A stretch of 5,420 bases of DNA, from contig MU158460.1 in the NCBI GenBank assembly GCA_015711695.1, positions 1 to 5,420 of the forward strand, given 5' to 3'. The notes under the pieces were generated by a model, which had not been told where the DNA came from, searched no databases, and worked only from the letters and a program-made list of their open reading frames with translations. Shown here piece after piece: positions 1 through 5,420 of this stretch; the first letter of the stretch is position 1, and every line of letters starts with the position of its first letter. A program made the translations under genes and the position numbers. This DNA comes from Candidatus Geohydrothermomicrobium daggyaiense. Lineage in GTDB: Bacteria > Actinomycetota > Geothermincolia > Fen-727 > JACVIW01.

Positions 1-828
1 GTTGGTGCTGCGATGGGGGGTTTAAAACCGATTGTAGAAATAATGCTTGTAGATTTTATCGGAGTGGCGTTCGACGCGCTTCTCAATCAAGCATCCAAAG
101 TAAAGGCATTTTCCGGAGGAAAGTGGAACGTGCCCATGGTGATAAGATGCTCCTGCGGAGGTGGCTATGGCGACGGCGGGCAGCATGAACAGTGCCTCTG
201 GGGAATGCTATCAGGTATTCCCGGAATCTCGGTTGTTGTCCCTTCCAATCCCCGTGACGCGGCCGGTTTGATGCTCTCCGCACTTCAGGCGGAAGATCCC
301 GTGGTATATCTCGAACATAAGCTTCTTGCCGATTACTGGCTGGATTATCTTGGCGCCGGGGGGAGAAAGACCGTCTCATTCGATGTTCCGCGAAATGGAG
401 TCGAGGGAGAAATTGAAATGCCACCTCAAAACGTTCCCATCGGAAAAGCGTCATCTTTAAGGGAAGGTAGTGACATCACATTCATCAGCATTGGCGTGAG
501 CGTTCACCGCTGCCTTGAGGCATCCAAAGTTCTGGAAAAGGAGGGTATTTCATCCCTTGTGCTCGACCTGCGGACTGCTTCCCCGCTTGACAGAAAGTCA
601 ATAATCGAAGCGTCAAAAACGGGACGCCTCCTTGTTGTTGATGAGGATTATCTCTTCTTCGGCTTATCGGGTGAGATTGCTGCGGTTCTCTCTGAATCAG
701 GGTATCGTGGCGCTTTCGCCCGCGTTGGAAACGCAGGTGTCATCCCTTACGCGAGACATCTCGAGGACATGGCGCTTCCATCTGTTGATTCAATCCTTAA
801 GACCGCAAGAACACTCCTTGAAAGTTGA
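1..828 (+). CDS. 2-oxoacid dehydrogenase E1 component, beta subunit (5' partial)
   Basis: This is the C-terminal 275 residues of a thiamine-diphosphate-dependent 2-oxoacid dehydrogenase (pyruvate, acetoin or branched-chain type) beta subunit, a cytoplasmic protein that pairs with an alpha subunit for oxidative decarboxylation of a 2-oxoacid and acyl transfer to lipoyl-E2. The frame is open from base 1 (V-G-A-A before the first Met), and family proteins have the GAAMxGLxPVxEI segment well inside, so the ATG at 13 is internal and roughly 50 residues are missing. Visible family features are VGAAMGGLKPIVEI at the left edge, a glycine-rich segment with GDGGQHEQC carrying the conserved active-site-region His (residue 62 here), VVPSNPRDAAGL, DPVVYLEHK, and then a transketolase C-terminal domain from VPIGKA (about 145) with DLRTASPLD and VVDEDYLFFGLSGE. 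The linker between the two domains is longer than usual. The E1 alpha gene is probably to the left, outside the window. The 2-oxoacid specificity cannot be told from this subunit. No T-rich terminator follows. Confidence 0.9.
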   Translation, partial: VGAAMGGLKPIVEIMLVDFIGVAFDALLNQASKVKAFSGGKWNVPMVIRCSCGGGYGDGGQHEQCLWGMLSGIPGISVVVPSNPRDAAGLMLSALQAEDPVVYLEHKLLADYWLDYLGAGGRKTVSFDVPRNGVEGEIEMPPQNVPIGKASSLREGSDITFISIGVSVHRCLEASKVLEKEGISSLVLDLRTASPLDRKSIIEASKTGRLLVVDEDYLFFGLSGEIAAVLSESGYRGAFARVGNAGVIPYARHLEDMALPSVDSILKTARTLLES

Positions 829-858
829 CATATGAATTCTGTTTGCGGTCGCCGAGCA

Positions 859-2349
859 CTAGTATTCGTAGGCACCAATGTCCCACGCAGCCCCACGAGG
901 TCTTCTTCGACCATCAAGGTCCAAAGGGTGTGCTCCGTTACCCGAGCCAGAATCAATCGCCGGGCTTTCCTTGCGGAGATGATAATCCCCCCTCTTCCCC
1001 CAGGCAGGAGATTTAAAAAGCGGGTCAGCGCATTTATTTCTCTTTCCCAGACGCCCCGCGCTAATATCTCTTGTTGAATAATCCCTTCCCCTTGCGTGAA
1101 CCTGAGCGCCCGCTTTCCCCCTGTTAAACAGACAATTCTCGCAAAGAAGCTCCGCGGAATCACCGAAATAAGCAGGACCGTAACCTCCTGAGACAATGTT
1201 ATTCTTGAAGACAAGGTTTATTTTCTTCTTTTGCCCATACTGGACATAAAGTGGGTAAGCCTTTCTTTGCGGATTATCGGAAATCGTGACGTTAACAATC
1301 TCGAAGCGACCGCCTCGCTCGGTATCTATGACCAGCCCTGCCCAGGGAGACGAGCCTCCGGCACCATCACCCGTCCCGTAAATGAGTGTGTTATCGACCC
1401 TGCTTTCCCCTCCCCACAATTTGACGCCGTCACAGGTATTGTTCGCGATCACACACCTTTGAACACGGGTACTGCAAGCCTTTGAGTCGATTCCATCGCC
1501 CCTGTTATGCTCGGCAATCGTGCTCTCAATCTCCACGGGCCCTGCGCTCACCTCAATACCGATGCCATCCGGCCTTTCGTAAGGCGAAGGACCTTTTTTG
1601 CCCCTATAGTAGTGCCCACTGTAAGAAAGGCGGCAGTCCCTCACAGTGAGATTCCTTATTCCTCCCCTCATTCCGGGTGGACCACCTATTGCGCCGAAAC
1701 CACAATACTCAAAACGGCACCTTTCAATGATGAATCGCTCGACATCGCCGATATCCACCGCCATTTCATCAATGTGGTGAATGTAGAGGTTTTTAAGAAT
1801 AACGGATTTTATTGTCCTGTCGCCGCCGACGACCTCTACGCCATTCCTGAAAGGAGTGCCGCAATCACTTGTTATTTCCAGGTTCTCAATTTGCACATAA
1901 CCTGATGCGCCCAGATCAATAGCGGAAAGAAGATTATTCCTCCCGGCAAGAACAGGTCTTCTTTCCCCCTCACCCTTAATGGTTATCCATTTTTTAGGAG
2001 TTCCGGACTGCGGTGTGATCATATCTTCCCAGTATCTTTTCAGGATATATTTTCCAGCCCTTATAATGAGCGTATCCCCTGGCTTCAGTTTTTTTGACGC
2101 ATACCCCACGGTTCTCCATGGTTTTGAACCTGAACCCGGGTTGTGGTCATTTCCATTGGTAGACACGAAGTAAGTGGAGCCCCCTTGGACGCTCGATATT
2201 GAAGCACTGCCATAACGTGACTTTCGAGTATCGAAACTCTCAACCGGCGAAATACACCCGCATAGAAGCGCCAAAAGCAAAAGGAGCGATGCGGAGGTAA
2301 GAAATCGCTTAAATCTTACCGGCATAAAAAAATTTCTCATCTTGATCAC
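859..2349 (-). CDS. Secreted lipoprotein with right-handed parallel beta-helix (pectate-lyase-like fold)
   Basis: This is a 496-residue exported protein when read from the GTG at 2349. The N-terminus has basic residues (R11, K14, R15), a leucine-rich core at about 17-30 and a lipobox L-C-G-C with the lipidated Cys at 32, so the mature protein should be membrane-anchored outside the cytoplasm. A segment at about 58-105 (STYFVSTNGND, GSKPWRTVGYA, LKPGDTLIIRAGKY) is the typical opening of DUF1565/polysaccharide-lyase-like beta-helix proteins. Residues about 120-405 show coil-type repeats (VQIENLEIT, SVILKNLYIHH, LTVRDCRLSYSG, STRVQRCVIANNTCDGVKLW, FEIVNVTISDN). The C-terminus (SPAIDSGS, LDLDGRRRP, DIGAYEY) matches the ending of 'choice-of-anchor Q' proteins. 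DGIDSK and DGVKLW resemble segments of beta-helix lyases, but I cannot identify a catalytic set, so binding or structural roles are equally possible. Alternative ATG starts at 2340 and 2325 also keep the signal peptide; none has a clear Shine-Dalgarno sequence. It is transcribed alone, convergent with the E1 gene and divergent from the flavoprotein gene. Confidence 0.88.
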   Translation of the reverse strand: MIKMRNFFMPVRFKRFLTSASLLLLLALLCGCISPVESFDTRKSRYGSASISSVQGGSTYFVSTNGNDHNPGSGSKPWRTVGYASKKLKPGDTLIIRAGKYILKRYWEDMITPQSGTPKKWITIKGEGERRPVLAGRNNLLSAIDLGASGYVQIENLEITSDCGTPFRNGVEVVGGDRTIKSVILKNLYIHHIDEMAVDIGDVERFIIERCRFEYCGFGAIGGPPGMRGGIRNLTVRDCRLSYSGHYYRGKKGPSPYERPDGIGIEVSAGPVEIESTIAEHNRGDGIDSKACSTRVQRCVIANNTCDGVKLWGGESRVDNTLIYGTGDGAGGSSPWAGLVIDTERGGRFEIVNVTISDNPQRKAYPLYVQYGQKKKINLVFKNNIVSGGYGPAYFGDSAELLCENCLFNRGKAGAQVHARGRDYSTRDISAGRLGKRNKCADPLFKSPAWGKRGDYHLRKESPAIDSGSGNGAHPLDLDGRRRPRGAAWDIGAYEY

Positions 2350-2436
2350 AGCCAGCGAGCCAAAAAGGAATTCCCTTTATGACATATGTAAACGCGCAGG
2401 ATTCCAAAGTTTACCTTTAAAAACGAAAAACAGTAA

Positions 2437-2504
2437 CCTGAGGATACCCCTCCAGGAGTCCGAAAGAGCGAAAATTATTTCCGAACGTCCCTTGCGCTCA
2501 GGAC
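2437..2504 (+). other. Inverted-repeat segment with two alternative pairings
   Basis: Two mutually exclusive foldings can be read directly. In the first, CCTGAGG (2437-2443) folds back on CCT and CAGG (2449-2456, one bulged C) as a small hairpin. In the second, GTCC (2458-2461) plus GAGCG (2466-2470) pair with CGCTC (2495-2499) plus GGAC (2501-2504), leaving a 24-nt loop and an asymmetric GAAA/A internal loop. In addition, CCTGAG (2437-2442) is complementary to CTCAGG (2497-2502). No T-run follows, so it does not look like an intrinsic terminator. It could be an operator or an RNA element, and it may be chance. Confidence 0.3.
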
Positions 2505-2580
2505 AATGTTATGAGTAAATCTTTGGTGAAATAAACGCTATATCTAAAGATCTAGCAGTACCAAAAATAATATAGTTGCA

Positions 2581-2626
2581 GCCTGCGTAGCCCGGCGAAA
2601 ATCACCGGTCGATAACGCAAACTGGC
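2581..2626 (+). promoter_or_regulatory. Possible structured 5' leader of the flavoprotein gene
   Basis: Nested complementary segments lie directly ahead of the ribosome binding site. GCC (2581-2583) can pair with GGC (2624-2626), TGCGT (2584-2588) with ACGCA (2615-2619), and CCGG (2592-2595) with CCGG (2605-2608) closing a 9-nt loop. If TATAGT at 2571-2576 is a -10 box, transcription would begin about where this fold starts. I do not recognise a riboswitch class. The helices are short, so confidence in a real RNA structure is limited. Confidence 0.3.
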
Positions 2627-2633
2627 GAAAGGA
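2627..2633 (+). promoter_or_regulatory. Ribosome binding site for the flavoprotein gene
   Basis: GAAAGGA sits 7 nt before the ATG at 2641 and fixes that start. It immediately follows the possible leader fold, which could affect its accessibility. The same GAAAGGA string, 6 nt from the ATG, serves the downstream reductase gene. Confidence 0.75.
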
Positions 2634-2640
2634 ACGGGAA

Positions 2641-4149
2641 ATGAAAGAAAAGAACGTAGTCGTGGTTGGCGCGGGTCTCGGCGGTCTGACGGCGGCGGCG
2701 CTTCTCGCAAGAAACGGTTTCTCTGTTGATCTTTTTGAGAAGAACACCACGCCGGGCGGCTACGCCTGCAGTTTCGTGCGCGGTAGGTTCGAGTTCGAAA
2801 CATCTTTGCATGAACTCTCCGGCCTTGGACCTCCCCAGAACAGAGGCGGCTGTTATCGGCTTCTCGAGGGTTGCGGAGTAGCAGAAAAACTTGAGTTCCT
2901 TCCAATAAAAGACTTCTATTCCTCCATATTTCCAGATTTCCGTGTGACCATTCCGCACGGATGGGAGCAGGCGGCAGAATCATACGCTAGGCAGTTCCCG
3001 AAGGAAAAAGGTGGGATAGAAGCACTATTGAAATGGATGAAGAGAATTTTCGAGGAATTCGTGATGGTTGCCTCAGCTGAGAGGGCCATCGATTTTATCA
3101 GGATACCAGTAAAAGCGACAAATCTTCTCGGCTCCCTCGGCTTAAGCGTCGAAAAAGCAATATCAAGAGAAATAAACGATTCGAAACTGAAAGCGCTTTT
3201 TTGCGATATATGGGGATATTATGGCCTCCCACCTTCGCTTCTTTCATGGACTCTTTTCGCAATAGCGAACGCTTCGTACATTGAGCACGGACCTTACCAT
3301 ATAAAAGGAACATCCCAGGCACTTGCGGATGCCTTTGTTGAATCAATAAGGGAAGCGGGCGGCAGAGTGCATTTAAACAATGGGGTGAAAAAGATAATCG
3401 TTGAGAACATGCGGGTCAAAGGCGTTGTATCCGAGCAGGGTGATGAAGTTGCATCTGACTATGTTGTCTGCAACGCCAATCCAATCACAACCTGCCTCGA
3501 GCTGATAGGCGCGGAAAACATACCAGGAAAATACCTCGACTCTCTCTGCAGGCAAAGACACTCACTTTCAACCTTCAATATCTACATGGGCTTGAATTGT
3601 CCTGCGAAAAATCTGGGGCTTGAGGGTCATGAACTTTTCGTGAACGATGACTACAACCAGGACGAACACTACCGGCAAACCTTCAGAATCGGGAGGCAGA
3701 AATACTGGGTAATTACCAATTACAATCACGCCGATCCGGAATTTTCCCCGCCAGATACATGCGTTCTGGTCATAACAGCTGTTGTCGACGGTGCGCCCTG
3801 GATGCGCATCTCGCCTGATAAATACGTGGAAGAAAAGAACAGGATGGCTTCAGAGATGCTTGACGCAGCCGAAGAGGTAGTTCCCGGGCTTAAGGAGCAT
3901 ATAGAAGTAATTGAGGTATCCACCCCGTTGACCAACATAAGATTCAGCGGCAACCCCTACGGGTCGATTGTTGGTTTCGAATACGGTTTGCTCGGTAACC
4001 CTGTCTTTAAGCTTTCAAATAAAGGACCGATAAAAGGGCTCTACTTTGGAAATGCGTGGGTAAGACCAGGCGGGGGGTTCGAGGCAGCAATGTCTTCTGG
4101 TGCACTCGCATTCAGGGAAATCTTGAAGGACTCAAAGAAATCCGCCTGA
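2641..4149 (+). CDS. FAD-dependent oxidoreductase of the phytoene desaturase / carotenoid isomerase / retinol saturase (CrtI/RetSat-like) superfamily
   Basis: This 502-residue flavoprotein is of normal length for the superfamily and starts at an ATG with a good GAAAGGA site. The N-terminus is a Rossmann dinucleotide-binding fold: VVVVGAGLGGL with G10, G12 and G15, an acidic E33 after the second strand for the FAD ribose, then the TPGGYACSF segment (37-45) typical of CrtI-type enzymes. The C-terminal FAD-contacting motif GLYFGNAWVRPGGGFEAAMSSG lies at about 466-487 and is the hallmark of the family. There is no signal peptide or membrane helix, so it is cytoplasmic or peripheral. Family members desaturate, isomerise or reduce polyene or isoprenoid-like substrates; which applies here is unknown. 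No other carotenoid gene (crtB, crtE and the like) is in the window, so a phytoene desaturase label would be over-precise. The gene is followed after 68 nt by an NAD(P)H-flavin-[2Fe-2S] reductase, which suggests a reductive (saturase or reduced-flavin isomerase) role; that is inference. Confidence 0.85.
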   Translation: MKEKNVVVVGAGLGGLTAAALLARNGFSVDLFEKNTTPGGYACSFVRGRFEFETSLHELSGLGPPQNRGGCYRLLEGCGVAEKLEFLPIKDFYSSIFPDFRVTIPHGWEQAAESYARQFPKEKGGIEALLKWMKRIFEEFVMVASAERAIDFIRIPVKATNLLGSLGLSVEKAISREINDSKLKALFCDIWGYYGLPPSLLSWTLFAIANASYIEHGPYHIKGTSQALADAFVESIREAGGRVHLNNGVKKIIVENMRVKGVVSEQGDEVASDYVVCNANPITTCLELIGAENIPGKYLDSLCRQRHSLSTFNIYMGLNCPAKNLGLEGHELFVNDDYNQDEHYRQTFRIGRQKYWVITNYNHADPEFSPPDTCVLVITAVVDGAPWMRISPDKYVEEKNRMASEMLDAAEEVVPGLKEHIEVIEVSTPLTNIRFSGNPYGSIVGFEYGLLGNPVFKLSNKGPIKGLYFGNAWVRPGGGFEAAMSSGALAFREILKDSKKSA

Positions 4150-4173
4150 TCCGAATGTTGAACGTCTCAAAAG

Positions 4174-4198
4174 CACCGGCTTCGCGCTAAAGCCCGGT
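4174..4198 (+). other. Hairpin in the spacer between the two redox genes
   Basis: ACCGGCTT (4175-4182) can fold back on AAGC-C-CGGT (4190-4198, one bulged C) around a short GC-containing loop. It lies 25 nt after the flavoprotein stop and just before the reductase ribosome binding site. There is no T-tract, so it is unlikely to terminate transcription. It could stabilise or process the message or modulate translation of the second gene. The fold is visible in the sequence; any function is a guess. Confidence 0.4.
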
Positions 4199-4204
4199 AG
4201 AAGA

Positions 4205-4211
4205 GAAAGGA
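4205..4211 (+). promoter_or_regulatory. Ribosome binding site for the reductase gene
   Basis: GAAAGGA lies 6 nt before the ATG at 4218. It decides between two nearby ATGs: the one at 4211 opens a frame that stops after four codons, so 4218 is the true start. Confidence 0.75.
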
Positions 4212-4217
4212 TGAAAG

Positions 4218-5402
4218 ATGCTTAAAGCGATTATCAGCGCTGGAAAAAACTTAATCGAACTGGGAACCACTGTGGGAAAGCTCGCCATAAGACAGCCTGT
4301 AAGAACGATCCCGGAACTCGATTATTCACTCGGCAGGGACATCGTGGAAAAAATCCATCCCGAAAAAGTCAGGGTCAGGGTTTCGAAAATTATCGAGGAG
4401 ACACCGAGCACTAAAACTTTTAGACTCATACCGCTCGCAGGATACCTTCCACCCTTCAGGGCTGGACAGTACGTTAGCCTCTCGCTGGAAATCAACGGGA
4501 TTAAGACCGCCAGGCCATACAGTATATCATCTCCACCCACAAGGACCGGCTACATAGACATAACCGTACGCTCGATGCCGGACGGCTTTGTCTCAAAGCA
4601 TCTCTGCGAAAGGGTAAACACGGGCGATGAGTTTGATATATCAGGTCCTGCGGGGTCTTTTTATTATGAGCCCCTGATTGACACTGAAAGCCTTGTTTTC
4701 CTGGCGGGAGGAAGCGGAATAACACCGTTTATGAGCACAATCCGCGAACTGTGCGACAAGAATCTCGGGCTGGATGTTCACCTTCTTTACGGAAACAGAT
4801 CCCCAGATGACATAATCTTTGAGGAGGAACTGTCGGAAATCGCCTGCCAGGAAGAATGGTTTAAGATGCACATAGTCATAAGCGAGCCGCCGAAAGGCTA
4901 TACCGGTCAGTGCGGTTTTCTCGACTCGACAACAATATCCTCAACTGTGGGCGACATATCCGGTAAAACATTTTATGTATGCGGACCGCTTGCGATGCAT
5001 CAAATGTGCGGTTCGGAACTTGAGAAAATGGGTGTCCCATCGACAAGAGTTAGAATCGAACTTGCGGGTCCGCCAGTGGATATTACCCAGGTTGAGGGTT
5101 ATCCAGCAGAGGTCAGCCCCGAAAACAGATTAAATGTAAGCGTAACCTTTACCGGAAAAGAAGAACCCCCCTTGACATTCAAGGTATCCCCCACAGAGCC
5201 TCTTTTGAACTCTCTTGAAAGAAACAACGTCAGGGTTAAAAACCTCTGCAGATCTGGTGAATGCGGTTTTTGCCGGACAAAATTGATTTCGGGAAAGGTC
5301 TTTGTGCCTCCGTGGGTAACTTTGAGGGCTTCGGATTTAATGATGTCCTACATACATCCCTGTATGTCATATCCGCTTTCAGACTTAGAGCTGCTTCTCT
5401 AA
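4218..5402 (+). CDS. Ferredoxin-NAD(P) reductase-type flavoprotein with C-terminal [2Fe-2S] ferredoxin domain
   Basis: This 394-residue electron-transfer protein has three parts. An N-terminal extension of about 48 residues is followed by an FAD/FMN-binding FR-type barrel (about 50-150) with the flavin motif RPYS at 99-102 and GPAGSFYY at 143-150. The NAD(P)-binding domain (about 155-285) has AGGSGITP (163-170), YGNRSPDDIIFEEEL (191-205) and YVCGP (253-257). A plant-type ferredoxin domain (about 305-394) has ligands C344, C349, C352 and C382, with the final Cys in IHPCMSYP. All four cluster ligands are present, so it should be functional. The order resembles PaaE/Hmp-like class IA reductases that take electrons from NAD(P)H and pass them singly to a partner. 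The stretch AGPPVDIT and the ending DLELLL recall a conserved subfamily of anaerobe FAD-binding oxidoreductases (from memory, unchecked). Cofactor preference, NADH or NADPH, is not decided. It probably shares a transcript with the upstream flavoprotein gene, its likely electron acceptor. It is cytoplasmic; no membrane segment is evident. Confidence 0.92.
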   Translation: MLKAIISAGKNLIELGTTVGKLAIRQPVRTIPELDYSLGRDIVEKIHPEKVRVRVSKIIEETPSTKTFRLIPLAGYLPPFRAGQYVSLSLEINGIKTARPYSISSPPTRTGYIDITVRSMPDGFVSKHLCERVNTGDEFDISGPAGSFYYEPLIDTESLVFLAGGSGITPFMSTIRELCDKNLGLDVHLLYGNRSPDDIIFEEELSEIACQEEWFKMHIVISEPPKGYTGQCGFLDSTTISSTVGDISGKTFYVCGPLAMHQMCGSELEKMGVPSTRVRIELAGPPVDITQVEGYPAEVSPENRLNVSVTFTGKEEPPLTFKVSPTEPLLNSLERNNVRVKNLCRSGECGFCRTKLISGKVFVPPWVTLRASDLMMSYIHPCMSYPLSDLELLL

Positions 5403-5420
5403 CGGGTCATCGAAAAGTCA

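Larger units (their letters stand above)
2350..2640. promoter_or_regulatory. Divergent intergenic region (291 bp)
   Basis: This non-coding stretch separates the minus-strand lipoprotein gene from the plus-strand flavoprotein gene, so promoters for both should lie here. I find no good -35/-10 pair on either strand. The best -10-like strings for the rightward gene are TAATAT (2568-2573) and TATAGT (2571-2576), both without a recognisable -35. The section is AT-rich at 2505-2580 and contains two foldable segments, at 2437-2504 and 2581-2626, listed separately. No tRNA, known riboswitch or long ORF is apparent. Confidence 0.5.

Noticed and set aside
83..454. A 123-codon minus-strand open frame opposite the E1 beta gene
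   Set aside because: It is an arginine-rich, low-information translation typical of antisense to a coding frame, while the E1 beta frame is unmistakable.
829..858. A possible bidirectional terminator between the convergent E1 beta and lipoprotein genes
   Set aside because: Only a trivial CGG-TCG-CCG fold is present, with no T-run on either strand. Termination may occur inside the opposing gene or be Rho-dependent.
1507..1905. A 132-codon plus-strand open frame opposite the lipoprotein gene
   Set aside because: It is wholly antisense to a well-supported gene, has no family-like motifs and no good ribosome binding site.
2379..2420. A 13-codon plus-strand ORF with AAGGAA 8 nt upstream, a possible leader peptide
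   Set aside because: Such short ORFs arise by chance. It has no run of a regulatory amino acid, no downstream terminator/antiterminator pair, and lies more than 200 nt from the next gene.
1192..2512. The 11-base direct repeat GACAATGTTAT at 1192-1202 and 2502-2512
   Set aside because: One copy is within the lipoprotein coding sequence and the other is intergenic. There is no extended flanking similarity or mobile-element structure, so chance is the likely explanation.
2600..2640. Resemblance of the leader (AACGCAAACTGGCGAAAG) to the 5' half of a class I cyclic-di-GMP riboswitch
   Set aside because: The GCAAAC and GAAA strings are suggestive, but the bases after GAAA do not close the expected stem and the following GGGACGCAAAGC-type segment is absent before the start codon.
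2641..4149. Calling the flavoprotein CrtI (phytoene desaturase) with a gene symbol
   Set aside because: Only superfamily motifs are visible. There is no carotenoid pathway neighbour, and the adjacent reductase argues for a different reaction.

Overview
The window is an ordinary-looking chromosomal stretch of moderate GC from an unidentified bacterium. It holds four protein genes and no tRNA, rRNA, CRISPR array or insertion sequence. An Sec/lipobox lipoprotein with a GTG or ATG start points to a bacterium. The C-terminal 'choice-of-anchor Q' style ending, the flavoprotein/ferredoxin-reductase pair and the E1-beta subtype together remind me of Deltaproteobacteria-like or other sediment anaerobes. 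That placement is inference from family memory and is not demonstrated by the sequence.

Layout: (1) bases 1-828, plus strand, hold the 3' part of a thiamine-diphosphate 2-oxoacid dehydrogenase E1 beta subunit whose start lies left of the window. (2) Bases 859-2349, minus strand, converge on it with only 30 bp between the stop codons and encode a secreted lipoprotein with a right-handed parallel beta-helix. (3) Bases 2350-2640 are a divergent intergenic region with two foldable segments but no convincing consensus promoter. (4) Bases 2641-4149, plus strand, encode a CrtI/RetSat-type FAD-dependent oxidoreductase. (5) After a 68-nt spacer carrying a hairpin, bases 4218-5402, plus strand, encode a ferredoxin-NAD(P) reductase-type flavoprotein with a C-terminal plant-type [2Fe-2S] domain. 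The last 18 bases show nothing.

How the genes may work together: the last two genes look like one transcription unit. The reductase has everything needed to pass electrons from NAD(P)H through a flavin to a [2Fe-2S] centre. The upstream flavoprotein belongs to a family of desaturases, isomerases and saturases acting on hydrophobic isoprenoid-like substrates. A reductase feeding a saturase/isomerase is the simplest reading, but the substrate cannot be read from the sequence. The E1-beta fragment belongs to a separate operon extending to the left. The lipoprotein appears to stand alone. I see no clearly unprecedented system; the most interesting points are the redox pair and the structured leaders in front of its two genes.
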